A stretch of 64,000 nt of DNA from Rhodococcus globerulus NBRC 14531 (lineage in GTDB: Bacteria > Actinomycetota > Actinomycetes > Mycobacteriales > Mycobacteriaceae). The stretch covers positions 1,116,001 through 1,180,000 of the forward strand of contig NZ_BCWX01000002.1 of NCBI RefSeq assembly GCF_001894805.1. The letters run 5' to 3'. The translations under genes were made by a program, and so were the position numbers. The notes beneath the pieces were generated by a model. The model had not been told where the DNA came from and searched no databases. It worked only from the letters and a program-made list of their open reading frames with translations. Of the stretch, positions 32,310 through 42,332 are shown one piece after another (the first letter of the stretch is position 1; the number at the start of each line of letters is the position of its first letter).

Positions 32310-33260
32310 TTATCGCTTCTCGGGCGCGACCGTCGGCTCCGTGATTTCTTTCTCGACGGCCAGTTCGATACCGGCGAACTCGCCTTGGGCTTCGGCTGCG
32401 GTGAGCTTGGACCGCTGCCACGCGTAGACCAGCAACGCGGCCCAGGCGCCGATGATTGCGACGTATCCGAGCACCGTCACAGCGCCGGTGATGTCGAAGG
32501 ACTTGAACAGTTTCTGCGTATTGGTCAGCACGATCACACCGCCGACGGCAGTGCCGAGCAAGGTGGCGGGAACTCTACTGACCAGCCAGGCGGCGGCTGG
32601 AGCTGCGATGATTCCGCCGAGTGCCAGGCCGGCGACAACCAGGAGATTGCCGGCAGATTCGCGGCCAAGCCCGACGAGGAAGCCCAACGACGCTGCTGAT
32701 GCGACCAGGAACTCCGACGCGCTGACCGAACCGATCACGGTGCGCGGAGCAGTTTTGCCACGCGAGAGCAGGGTGCTGGTGGTGATAGGGCCCCAACCGC
32801 CGCCGCCGGAGGCGTCGATGAATCCTCCGAACAGACCGAGCGGGGATAGGAACCGAGCAGTGTGCGGTGTACTGCGAGCATGGGCGGTCGCGGGTGGGCG
32901 GACCGAGAAACGCAGCGCGACATAGACACCGATCGCGAGGAGGATTGTCGCCGTAATGGGGACCGCTGCTTCGGTAGACAGGCCGGACAAAACCGTCGCA
33001 CCGGCAAATGCGCCTATTGCACCCGGAACACCGAGCTTGGCGACCAACTTCCAGTCGATGTTCTGGAACTTCCAGTGCGACAGACCCGAAGCCAAGGTAG
33101 TTCCGACCTCGGCAAGGTGCACAGCGGCACTGGCCTGGGCAGGCCCGAGCCCGCCGATCATCAGCAGGGTGGTTGCGGTGACACCGAACGCCATTCCGAG
33201 TGCGCCGTCGACAAGTTGAGCGCCGGCACCGACAAGTGTGAACAACAGCAGGTTGAACAT
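32310..33260 (-). CDS. TauE/SafE-family membrane transporter
   Basis: This 316-residue protein has about eight transmembrane segments and a typical TauE/SafE N-terminus (GAGAQLVDGALGMAFGVTATTLL; the repeat appears again as LGLFGGFIDASGGGGWGPITTSTLL). Members export sulfite, sulfoacetate or related C-S compounds. A short Cys-ending leader ORF lies 64 bases upstream on the same strand (33325-33426), which suggests control by cysteine supply and so a role in sulfur metabolism. The protein extends about 30 residues past the last helix into an acidic tail. Confidence 0.88.
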   Translation of the reverse strand: MFNLLLFTLVGAGAQLVDGALGMAFGVTATTLLMIGGLGPAQASAAVHLAEVGTTLASGLSHWKFQNIDWKLVAKLGVPGAIGAFAGATVLSGLSTEAAVPITATILLAIGVYVALRFSVRPPATAHARSTPHTARFLSPLGLFGGFIDASGGGGWGPITTSTLLSRGKTAPRTVIGSVSASEFLVASAASLGFLVGLGRESAGNLLVVAGLALGGIIAAPAAAWLVSRVPATLLGTAVGGVIVLTNTQKLFKSFDITGAVTVLGYVAIIGAWAALLVYAWQRSKLTAAEAQGEFAGIELAVEKEITEPTVAPEKR

Positions 33261-33324
33261 GAGAAGACAGACTCCGAGCGAAGAAGCGACAAAGTCAGGG
33301 GTGCAGGCAGCGAGAAATCGCCGC

Positions 33325-33426
33325 TCAGCAACACGCCTGATCGAAGCATGCGCTACGACGAGTGGGCCAGAACGCCATCAATCCGAGCGCGAATGCCGGC
33401 GAGGCATCGGAGCTGGATATCTGCAC
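33325..33426 (-). CDS. Candidate Cys-ending leader peptide upstream of tauE
   Basis: This 33-codon ORF starts with GTG, has AAAGGA 8 bases upstream, and ends TRRSACFDQACC followed by TGA. It lies 64 bases ahead of the TauE/SafE gene. Short leader ORFs ending in or near polycysteine, often with a preceding RR, are known upstream of sulfur genes in mycobacteria and streptomycetes, where ribosome stalling reports low cysteinyl-tRNA. A GCGGCGA/TCGCTGC stem follows the stop on the minus strand. The coding function is inferred from context, size and sequence only. Confidence 0.6.
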   Translation of the reverse strand: MQISSSDASPAFALGLMAFWPTRRSACFDQACC

Positions 33427-33491
33427 GGTGGGGTCCTTTTATCTCGTTTGTGGGTTCTGTTCCTAGCGAGCATAACCGTTGACAGCGAATT

Positions 33492-34526
33492 TCAACCCAC
33501 GGCGCGAGCGAACCGTCCCACCCGTTGGACAAGTTCATCGAAGAACTTCACCGGATCAGTGCTGATGGCGATGTCCGCATTGGGGTCACGTTTCCAGTGT
33601 CCGACCCAGTCGGCGACGGTGGTTCCGATCAGAAGTGGGCTCTCGGTTTCGACATCCACGGTTGCCGGCCTCAGTGTGGCCATCGTCGGGTCCAAGGCAA
33701 TCGCAGCGGCAAACGGGTCGTGCATGTGCGCGAGGAATCCCTGGTCGTACTCCCGATGAAACTCCATGTAGAACCGGATGGCGTCGGACAGGTGCCGGAT
33801 GACGCTGTTGGACGCGGCGCTGCGGACGTCCGGTCCGTCGTCCGGGGAAATGATCTCGGCCGGGGTGCTCCCAGCCGCTTCGGCAAGCCGACGGACGTGT
33901 TCCGGGAACATCTCGATCGACTCGGTGACATTAAGTCCACAAATGATCGGACGCCGGTGCGCCGGGACACCGGAAAACGCGTCGAACACTTCCTTGGCTG
34001 CGTGTGGGTCGACGGAGACGTTCCATTCGGCGGTAGGCGTGGTGTTTCCCGGGTAGTTGAACGATCCGCCCATCACGACCAATCGATTCAGCAGACGTGG
34101 GAGGTCGGGCTCGATCCGGATCGCGAGGGCAAGGTTCGTCAGGGGACCGGTCACCAGACCTGTGATCTGACCGGGATATTCACGAACCAGGTCCACCCAC
34201 AATTCGGTGGCGGTACGTACCGACAACTCTCGCCCGGAATCGGGGAGTACCGCATGACCGATACCTTGCGGTCCGTGGGTTTCCTCGGTGGTCCGTAGCG
34301 GGATCACCAGGGGCACGGTGGCGCCCAGGGCAACCTCGATGTCGGGGGCTCCGCACAGCTCGAGCCAGTTGAGATTGTTTGCCGCGACCTGTTCCACGGG
34401 GACGTTTCCGGCGGTGCTCGCGATCCCGAGAATCTCGGCTTCGGGGCTGGCCAGCAGATACAGCAGGGCCAGCGAGTCGTCGATGCCCGTGTCGACGTCG
34501 ACAATCAGCTTGTGACGGTTATTCAT
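33492..34526 (-). CDS. Inosine-uridine-type nucleoside hydrolase
   Basis: This 344-residue enzyme cleaves the N-glycosidic bond of ribonucleosides. The Ca-binding signature is VDVDTGIDDSLALLYLL (about residues 9-25), and NVTESIEMFPEHV and the HMHDPFAAAIALDP segment supply the distal Asp/His of the site. The OsmC gene ends inside its first codons (overlap 8 bases), so the two are cotranscribed. Substrate range is not predictable. Confidence 0.9.
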   Translation of the reverse strand: MNNRHKLIVDVDTGIDDSLALLYLLASPEAEILGIASTAGNVPVEQVAANNLNWLELCGAPDIEVALGATVPLVIPLRTTEETHGPQGIGHAVLPDSGRELSVRTATELWVDLVREYPGQITGLVTGPLTNLALAIRIEPDLPRLLNRLVVMGGSFNYPGNTTPTAEWNVSVDPHAAKEVFDAFSGVPAHRRPIICGLNVTESIEMFPEHVRRLAEAAGSTPAEIISPDDGPDVRSAASNSVIRHLSDAIRFYMEFHREYDQGFLAHMHDPFAAAIALDPTMATLRPATVDVETESPLLIGTTVADWVGHWKRDPNADIAISTDPVKFFDELVQRVGRFARAVG

Positions 34527-34995
34527 CGGTCGCAGCCACCGTGGTAGGCGCGTTCAGGACAGGGAAGTTCACAGACCGCGCGATGAAGCATTTCGCGTGA
34601 GCGGGGCCGTGTAGAGCCTCAGCCTTGTCGACCATCGATGCGTCGGACACCAAAACCGTTGGATGCAAGGTTACTTCGATGAACTGGCCGTCACCATCCG
34701 CCTCCTCGATCATCGTGCCGACCGGCTGATCTGTGTAGTCGAGCACAACGACTCCGGCAGCGGCCGCCAGTCCCAGATACCAGAGCATGTGGCACTGAGC
34801 GAGCGATGCGACCAGCAGTTCTTCGGGGTTCCACCGCTCCGGGTCGCCACGAAAAGCGGGATCGGAACTGCCGAGGAGTTCGGGTTTGCCCGCAGCTGAT
34901 ACGGAATGGTCCCGCGAATAGGCTTGTGAACTGGATGTTCCGGTTCCCAGATCGCCTGTCCATTGCAGATCCAGGGTGTACGTATGCGACTTCAC
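34519..34995 (-). CDS. OsmC/Ohr-family peroxiredoxin-like protein
   Basis: This protein of about 158 residues has the two redox cysteines of the OsmC family, in SLAQCHMLWYLGLA and GPAHAKCFIARSV. It should reduce organic hydroperoxides or sense them. I chose the GTG at 34995 before KSHTYTLDLQWTGDL because family members begin at about this point; the frame is open far upstream without conservation. Its end overlaps the start of the nucleoside hydrolase. Confidence 0.87.
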   Translation of the reverse strand: MKSHTYTLDLQWTGDLGTGTSSSQAYSRDHSVSAAGKPELLGSSDPAFRGDPERWNPEELLVASLAQCHMLWYLGLAAAAGVVVLDYTDQPVGTMIEEADGDGQFIEVTLHPTVLVSDASMVDKAEALHGPAHAKCFIARSVNFPVLNAPTTVAATDE

Positions 34996-35026
34996 ATGTC
35001 CATCTTGCCCTGAATGCGTCACTATC

Positions 35027-36331
35027 TCAGCGCGCCCACGCGGCAACGTCGTTGCCCCACTTCTGTGCTGGTCGCGGATAGTCGTCGAACTCGGCCAGCG
35101 CCGGCCGCGCGGTGGTGACTTCACCATGACTGACAACAACATCTGGCCCTGGCGTCCTAGCCGGCCCGGGTTGCAGGGTTCGGCCCGGAGCATCGAGCAG
35201 TCGGACCCCGGTCCGAGCTAGTGCCACGTCGACATCGCGACCGAGCCCGTCCTGTCTTCGCAAGGTCAGCGCGTCCACGACGGCGGCCGCGAGGAAGTAT
35301 CCGGTTGCGTGGTCGAGCGCTTGGGCCGGGAGCGCACCAGGCTTGTCGCCACCTTCGAGGAACGAGATCCCCGAGGCGGCTTGCACGATGGAGTCGAATC
35401 CGCGTCGATCTGCCCACGGTCCGTCCCAGCCCCACGCACTGACCCGTCCGTGAATCAGGTGCGCGGGGAGTTCGTGCCCGATGAGTGCCTCGAGGGCGCC
35501 TGGCCGGTACCCGGTCACCAGCACGTCGGCGGCGTCGAGAAGTCCGCGGAAACGTGCGGAGCCTTCTTCGCTCTTCAGGTCGAGAAGTGCCGAACGCTTT
35601 CCGTGCCCCGTATCCAGGTGCTGCCATTCGATCTCCGGCATGCCTGGGGGATCCAGGCGCAGGACGTCGGCGCCGAGTAGAGCCAGCGCGCGTGTTGCGA
35701 CAGGTCCGGCAATGACGCGGGTGAGGTCCAGAACACGCAATCGGGGCGAATGCGTGGGTGATCCTTCGGTGTCCCGGACTCGGATGGTTACGAGCGGCGC
35801 CGACCGCGCTGTGGCGTACTGCTCGCTCAGACGCCATTCGTTCTCGGTACGGACACGGACAGCGATAGCCCCGGCGTCTGCGGCGCGCTGTTCGATCTCG
35901 ATGGCGTCGATCGCGGATATCCGTTGCACTACATCGTCTTTGGTTGCGCAGAAACCCAGTTCGAGGATGGACAGTAGTCGGTCGCGATGGTGCGGGTAGT
36001 TGCCGTGGGTGCGCACCCAGCCGTCGCGGGCGGCAAAGAAGCCCGAGTACGCCGAGAACGCGTCGACGGGTTGTCCGCCTATCCGCAGTAGTCGGTCACT
36101 GGAGAAGGACGCGGCGATGCGTTCGGGATCGAGGGTCCATGGCGTGCGATCAACCAGTGGCGAGCGGTCTATCGCCGACGCAAATGCGGCCACTGATCCG
36201 GCAGCGAGGTCGAACACCGGTAGGTGCGCCGAGAGGTAACCCCCGGACTCGGGACAGGTGATCGAGGAGTGGACGTGCGCTCCGACATCGCGCTGGTACT
36301 CGTCCAGATAGAACCCGTAACCGTGCTCCAT
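35027..36331 (-). CDS. Class III (CaiB/BaiF) CoA transferase, permuted domain order
   Basis: This 434-residue protein has the family's usual N-terminal motif (LRVLDLTRVIAGPVATRALALLGADVLRLDPP) only at about residue 195, followed by VLVTGYRPGALEALIGHEL and RGFDSIVQAASGIS. The first 190 residues resemble the C-terminal part of the family (FSAYSGFFAARDGWVRTHGNYPHH). The polypeptide thus appears circularly permuted, or fused. Likely a formyl/acyl-CoA transferase or racemase; substrate unknown. It starts 18 bases after the end of the adjacent gene. Confidence 0.82.
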   Translation of the reverse strand: MEHGYGFYLDEYQRDVGAHVHSSITCPESGGYLSAHLPVFDLAAGSVAAFASAIDRSPLVDRTPWTLDPERIAASFSSDRLLRIGGQPVDAFSAYSGFFAARDGWVRTHGNYPHHRDRLLSILELGFCATKDDVVQRISAIDAIEIEQRAADAGAIAVRVRTENEWRLSEQYATARSAPLVTIRVRDTEGSPTHSPRLRVLDLTRVIAGPVATRALALLGADVLRLDPPGMPEIEWQHLDTGHGKRSALLDLKSEEGSARFRGLLDAADVLVTGYRPGALEALIGHELPAHLIHGRVSAWGWDGPWADRRGFDSIVQAASGISFLEGGDKPGALPAQALDHATGYFLAAAVVDALTLRRQDGLGRDVDVALARTGVRLLDAPGRTLQPGPARTPGPDVVVSHGEVTTARPALAEFDDYPRPAQKWGNDVAAWAR

Positions 36332-36349
36332 TCGATGCCTTTCGGGAGG

Positions 36350-37228
36350 TCAGCGACCGAGCAGGTCCCGGCACCGTTCGGCCAGCGTAGCGCGCAGCGG
36401 GGCGGCCCTCTCCGCCAACTGCTGTTGCTGCCGCACGTATTCGGCACGGCCAGCCGGTGTTTCGATGGCTATGGGGGAGTATCCGTAGTCGCGCAGATCG
36501 TAGGGACTGGCGCGCATGTCGAGTTCACGCGCCAGGAGTGCGTGCTCGAAGCAGGCCATCACCAGATCGGAATCGACGAGCGGCAGAAGTTTGAAGCTCC
36601 ATTTGTAGAGATCCATCCCGGCGTGCAGGCATCCGGGCTGCTCGTAGTCGATCTGCGTGTCGCGAATCAGGTTGAGCGCATTCTTCGGAGCCGCGTCCGG
36701 AGTGAAGAAGCGGAACGCGTCGTAGTGAGTGCATTTGAGGGGCAAGGATTCCACTACGGCGTCGGTACCCGCGAATCCCAGTCGCAGCGGAACAGACTGA
36801 TGGCGGATCGCTTCCTCGCCGCCCCGGTACACCATCGCCCACTCGTGCAAACCGAAGCAACCGAGCACAGCGGGGCGCGAAGAGGTCTGATTCAACAGAT
36901 TCCAGACGAATTCGACCGTGGGCAGTCGACGCTCGAGCACGGATCGATCGACGCTCGCGCAACCGGATTCGTCGACGCGATACCCCGAGAACTCTGCGTA
37001 CTCGGATCCGGCCTCCAGCGCTACGCCGTATCCGGGGTGCCAGCGTCGAAGCTGCGCGGGCTTGAAGTTGTAGTACGTGAACAGGAAATCATGCACCGGG
37101 TGAGAAATACCGGCACTGCGACGCGCCCGGTGCGGCCCGACAAGCTGCTCCACTTTTTCGAAGTGCAGAGCTTGCCGAGCCGTCCACTCGCTGTGTGCGA
37201 GCGCGAGTGTATCCACCGAACGTGTCAT
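36350..37228 (-). CDS. Conserved actinobacterial protein, sometimes labelled 3-methyladenine DNA glycosylase
   Basis: This 292-residue protein includes HPVHDFLFTYYNFKPAQLRRWHPGYG, FGLHEWAMVYRGG, LKCTHYDAFRFFTPDAAPKN and EQPGCLHAGMDLYKW segments that I associate with a family often annotated as 3-methyladenine DNA glycosylase. I see no helix-hairpin-helix motif to support that enzyme activity, and treat the label as doubtful. Conserved His and Cys residues could bind metal. It ends upstream of the CaiB gene on the same strand and follows the CNNM operon end. Confidence 0.75.
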   Translation of the reverse strand: MTRSVDTLALAHSEWTARQALHFEKVEQLVGPHRARRSAGISHPVHDFLFTYYNFKPAQLRRWHPGYGVALEAGSEYAEFSGYRVDESGCASVDRSVLERRLPTVEFVWNLLNQTSSRPAVLGCFGLHEWAMVYRGGEEAIRHQSVPLRLGFAGTDAVVESLPLKCTHYDAFRFFTPDAAPKNALNLIRDTQIDYEQPGCLHAGMDLYKWSFKLLPLVDSDLVMACFEHALLARELDMRASPYDLRDYGYSPIAIETPAGRAEYVRQQQQLAERAAPLRATLAERCRDLLGR

Positions 37229-37231
37229 GGA

Positions 37232-38320
37232 TCAGTTGTTCCGTTGTCCCGGAACAGCATCGGTTCCGCGGTGAGTGCCGTCGCGGACGGTGCCGACGTA
37301 CTCCTCGAGGAGGTCTTCCAATGCCACGATGCCGATGACAATGCCGTCGGCATCGGTGACGGCACCGAGGTGTGAGCTGGCGCGGCGCAGGCCTGCCAAC
37401 GCTTCGGCGAGCGGCGTGCTGAGCGGAACGACGGGCAACGGACGGATATCCGACGTGGGTACGACGGTATCCGGCCCGGCAGCTTCGTCGAGAACCTCGT
37501 CGAGCACGTCCTTGAGGTGCACGTATCCGGCCAGAGTGCCGTCGGCAGCTCGGACGGGGTACCGCGAGTAGCCCGTTTCGATGACGGCCCGCTCGATGTC
37601 GCCCAGCGTGGTGCCGGTCGGGGTGAGCGGGATGGTCCGCACCTTGTCGAGAGTGATCAGCACTTCCGACACCGTGCGATCGGTCGATTCGAGGGCCTGC
37701 TTCAACCGGCGGTGCTCTTCGGCGTCGATAAGCCCTTCGGAGCGGGATTCACCGATCATCGCGGACAACTCCACCGCCGAGACGGTGACATCGAGTTCGT
37801 CCTTCGGTTCGACTCGCAACAGACGCAGAATCCCGTTAGCGCAGATGTTGTAGAACGCGATGATCGGGCGCGCGATCTTGATGAACGCCAGGTGGATCGG
37901 CACGAGAAGCATCGCAGTCTTCTCCGGACCAGCCAGCGCGATGTTCTTGGGCACCATCTCACCGAGCAGGATGTGCAGCACAACCACCAACGACAGTGCG
38001 ATCGCAAACGAAATCGGATGCAGCAATCCGTCAGGCAGACCGGCCGCTTCCATCGGCACCTCGAGGAGATGCGCGATGGCGGGTTCGGCGACCTTACCGA
38101 GAAGGATCGAACAGATCGTGATGCCGAGCTGCGCCGCGGCGAGCATGAGCGACAGATTCTCGCCGGCCTTGATGACGGTGAGTGCCCGCTTCTTGCCCTG
38201 GGCGACCAACGCTTCGAGTCGGTCGCGGCGAGCGGAAATCAGCGCGAATTCCGCGCCGACGAAAAACGCGTTGCCTGCCAGCAGTACAACGGTGAGGAGA
38301 ACGCCGAGAAGGTTATTCAT
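37232..38320 (-). CDS. CNNM/HlyC-CorC family membrane protein (Rv1841c-like)
   Basis: This protein of about 362 residues has an N-terminal DUF21 (CNNM) domain with four membrane helices (LLTVVLLAGNAFFVGAEFAL onward), then two CBS domains (RTVSEVLITLDKVRTIP, LGAVTDADGIVIGIVALEDLLEEY). The start with GAGGAG before MNNLLGVLL lies inside the end of the upstream gene (8-base overlap). It lacks the C-terminal CorC domain. The family is linked to Mg/Co homeostasis; the two adjacent genes probably function together. Confidence 0.9.
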   Translation of the reverse strand: MNNLLGVLLTVVLLAGNAFFVGAEFALISARRDRLEALVAQGKKRALTVIKAGENLSLMLAAAQLGITICSILLGKVAEPAIAHLLEVPMEAAGLPDGLLHPISFAIALSLVVVLHILLGEMVPKNIALAGPEKTAMLLVPIHLAFIKIARPIIAFYNICANGILRLLRVEPKDELDVTVSAVELSAMIGESRSEGLIDAEEHRRLKQALESTDRTVSEVLITLDKVRTIPLTPTGTTLGDIERAVIETGYSRYPVRAADGTLAGYVHLKDVLDEVLDEAAGPDTVVPTSDIRPLPVVPLSTPLAEALAGLRRASSHLGAVTDADGIVIGIVALEDLLEEYVGTVRDGTHRGTDAVPGQRNN

Positions 38321-39695
38321 CGTCGGACTCCTCTGTGCGCTCTGCTGCTGATTCGGGTTCGACATCACCGGGGACCGGAGTGATGGTCACGCGGTCGATA
38401 CGACGGCCGTCCATCGAGGTGACTCGCGCAATCCACTTGCCGCGGTGATCGCCGGACGCGTCGACGTCGGGCAATGCCACTTCGTCGCCCTCGTCGGGGA
38501 TGCGTCCCAATTCGGTGAGCACCAAGCCGCCGAGGGTGTCGTAATCGCCTTCGGGTGCGGTGTACCCGGTAGCTGAGGTGACTTCGTCGATGCGCAGGAG
38601 CCCGGAGCAGGACCATCCGTCGCCGACGCGCTGGACGTCGAGTTCAGGTTCGTCGTGCTCGTCGCGCACGTCGCCCACGATTTCCTCGATGAGGTCTTCC
38701 ATGGTGACGATGCCGGCGGTTCCGCCGTATTCGTCGACCACGAGTGCGACCTGCATTCCGTCCGAGCGGATGCGTTCCATGACGGCGTCACCGTCGAGGC
38801 TCGACGGGACAACCGGCACGCGCTGCGCAAGGCTGTCGACTCGCGTCGTGCGTCGTCGCTCGGCGGGAACCGTGAACGCGTGTTTGATGTGGACAACTCC
38901 GACGGTGTCGTCGAGGTCGCCGCGAACAACGGGGAACCGCGAGTAGCCGGTACGGGACGCCGTCACGATGAGATCGGCGACTGTATCCGACAACTCGAGT
39001 GATTCGATCTTCACACGCGGTGTCATGAGTTCTTCCGCTGTGCGGTCACCGAACTGCAACGACCGGTTGACCAGAAGTGCAGTGCCCGCGTCGATGGAAC
39101 CACGCTGCGCCGACGTGCGCACCAGCGAGCCGAGCTCCTGCGGGGAACGTGCCGAGCGCAGTTCCTCGGCAGGCTCTATGCCCAGGCGCCTGACGATCCA
39201 GTTGGCGGTTCCGTTGAGACCGTTGATCGCCCACTTGAAGACCAGCGAGAAACCGGCTTGCAAACCAGCTGTGGCGCGGGCCGTCGGCATCGGCTTGGAA
39301 ATTGCCAGGTTCTTGGGGACAAGCTCACCGAAAATCATCGAGAACGAGGTCGCGATAACCAGGGCGAGGATCAATGACGTTGTGGACGCTGCTGATTCGC
39401 TCAGCCCGACGGCCTTCGTGACCGGGGTGATGAACCGGGCGAGAACAGGCTCGGCCAGGTAACCGGTGATGAGTGTGGTGATCGTGATGCCGAGCTGCGC
39501 ACCGGACAACTGAAACGAGAGCGTCTTGTGTGCGTGCTGGACCTGACGCGAACGGAGGTCGCCGTCACGAGCAGCTTCGTCGACGGTGCTGCGCTCGAGC
39601 GCGGTAAGTGAGAATTCTGCCGCCACGAAGAGGGCGGTGCCTGCGGTCAGTGCGATGAAGCCGAGCAGGCTGAGAATGGTGAATGCGATGTCCAT
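38313..39695 (-). CDS. CNNM/HlyC-CorC family membrane protein (Rv1842c-like)
   Basis: This 460-residue protein has a DUF21/CNNM domain (about residues 1-190), a CBS pair (ELMTPRVKIESLELSDTV, VALVVDEYGGTAGIVTMEDLIEEIVGDV) and a C-terminal CorC/HlyC transporter-associated domain (WSCSGLLRIDEV to the end). It is the full-length partner of the shorter gene downstream and overlaps it by 8 bases. Likely a Mg2+ transporter or cation-efflux component. Confidence 0.92.
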   Translation of the reverse strand: MDIAFTILSLLGFIALTAGTALFVAAEFSLTALERSTVDEAARDGDLRSRQVQHAHKTLSFQLSGAQLGITITTLITGYLAEPVLARFITPVTKAVGLSESAASTTSLILALVIATSFSMIFGELVPKNLAISKPMPTARATAGLQAGFSLVFKWAINGLNGTANWIVRRLGIEPAEELRSARSPQELGSLVRTSAQRGSIDAGTALLVNRSLQFGDRTAEELMTPRVKIESLELSDTVADLIVTASRTGYSRFPVVRGDLDDTVGVVHIKHAFTVPAERRRTTRVDSLAQRVPVVPSSLDGDAVMERIRSDGMQVALVVDEYGGTAGIVTMEDLIEEIVGDVRDEHDEPELDVQRVGDGWSCSGLLRIDEVTSATGYTAPEGDYDTLGGLVLTELGRIPDEGDEVALPDVDASGDHRGKWIARVTSMDGRRIDRVTITPVPGDVEPESAAERTEESDDE

Positions 39696-40005
39696 CGATC
39701 ATCGCCACCCAAGTGGAGAGCGAAGTGCGCCGGGTTTGTCTCCCGGCTCGCTAGAGGAGCCCTCCGAACCAGCGGAATCAGATGATTCCTCGGATATGAC
39801 GACGGGTGTTGCGCCGGGTAAGTGTGTGGGTGCCTCGGGCACCGGGTTCCTCTCGTCGGGCCGATGACTTCTCGGCTTTAGCGGGCTCGGTCGGGTTGCC
39901 GATTGGCACCCGACCGAGTTTCATTTGTTGTTTCCAAGTTCGATGATACCGGCGAGTGCCCGGGCTTTGGGAGCCGAGCACCCGCCGTTCGTCACAATTA
40001 CCGAT
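39696..40005 (-). other. 310-bp region between guaB1 and the CNNM operon
   Basis: No gene is seen. It contains the strong hairpin at 39886-39918 and a smaller one at 39829-39843 (GGTGCC-TCG-GGCACC). An M-box-like magnesium riboswitch might be expected upstream of CNNM genes, but I did not recognise its conserved core. The promoter for the CNNM operon must lie here. Confidence 0.4.
39886..39918. terminator. Hairpin terminator near guaB1
   Basis: CTCGGTCGGGT and ACCCGACCGAG form a perfect 11-bp stem with an 11-nt loop. It is followed on the plus strand by TTTCATTT; guaB1 reads in the minus direction and ends 87 bases away, where the T-run is lacking, so its function for guaB1 is only probable. 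Confidence 0.6.
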
Positions 40006-41445
<1,440 letters not shown>

Positions 41446-42327
41446 TCACGAGCTTACCGGCGACGGCGCAGTTACGCCGATTGTTTCGCGTCCTTGCGAC
41501 CGCGAGAGCGCGATGGTGGTGACGATCATGACGGCCACCGCGCAACCGATGACGAGAATCCCGAGGCCCTCGACTCGTAGTCGCTCGTCGAGAACCGTCA
41601 TACCGAGGAACACTGCCGCGATCGGTTCGCCGATGGTCAAGGCCGGCAACGACGCAGACAACGGACCCACCTGGAACGCTCGTTGCTGCACATACACGCC
41701 GATAGCACCCGACGCGATGAGAGCCCAGGTCTGCCACGCGCTCACTACGCCGACAAAACCGTGCTCCAGAAGCTCGGTCACGTATTTCGTGAATGCGACG
41801 GCTATACCGAAGTAGATGCCCGCTGCGGCTCCGAGAAGCAGCGCGCGCCATCCGGCATCGAGTTTGGACAAGCCGCCGATGGTGGCAACGACGGCCACTC
41901 CGACCGTGATCGCCAGCGGCACCGCCCAGTCCGACCACGGAGCATTACTGTCGCCTTCGGTGGGATCACCGACCACCAGGAAGACGGCCAGGGCAATGGC
42001 AAGCATGACCGCAAACGTCCAAGCCGTTCGAGTGATCCGGATCCCCGAGAACTTTGCCGAAAGCGGCAGCGCGAACAACAAGGACGACACGATCAACGGC
42101 TGCACCACCAACACCGAACCGAGTGCCAGCGCGAGGGCCTGCATGACGTAACCGCCGCCGTCGCCGATCAGGCCGGCCCACCACCGGGGACTTCGGATCA
42201 ACGACGCCACCAGCGCGCCGCCCTCAGGCACCGACGACGCGGCCCGCTGTTGAGCTACCGACGCGCACGCGAAGAGCAGTGCGGCAGCGAGTGCGCAGAT
42301 GATCGAGATCAGTGGAAGATCGCCCAT
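41446..42327 (-). CDS. DMT (EamA-like) superfamily transporter
   Basis: This 293-residue protein has about nine or ten transmembrane helices, with the two-repeat organisation of the drug/metabolite transporters (LLFACASVAQQRAASSV at the N-terminus; LTIGEPIAAVFLGMTVLDERL in the second repeat). It lies between guaB1 and the helicase, with 3 and 5 bases of spacing, so all may be one operon. Substrate unknown. Confidence 0.85.
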   Translation of the reverse strand: MGDLPLISIICALAAALLFACASVAQQRAASSVPEGGALVASLIRSPRWWAGLIGDGGGYVMQALALALGSVLVVQPLIVSSLLFALPLSAKFSGIRITRTAWTFAVMLAIALAVFLVVGDPTEGDSNAPWSDWAVPLAITVGVAVVATIGGLSKLDAGWRALLLGAAAGIYFGIAVAFTKYVTELLEHGFVGVVSAWQTWALIASGAIGVYVQQRAFQVGPLSASLPALTIGEPIAAVFLGMTVLDERLRVEGLGILVIGCAVAVMIVTTIALSRSQGRETIGVTAPSPVSS

Positions 42328-42332
42328 AGATC

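Noticed and set aside
37232..39695. M-box magnesium riboswitch upstream of the CNNM operon
   Set aside because: Conserved M-box core not recognised in 39696-40005.
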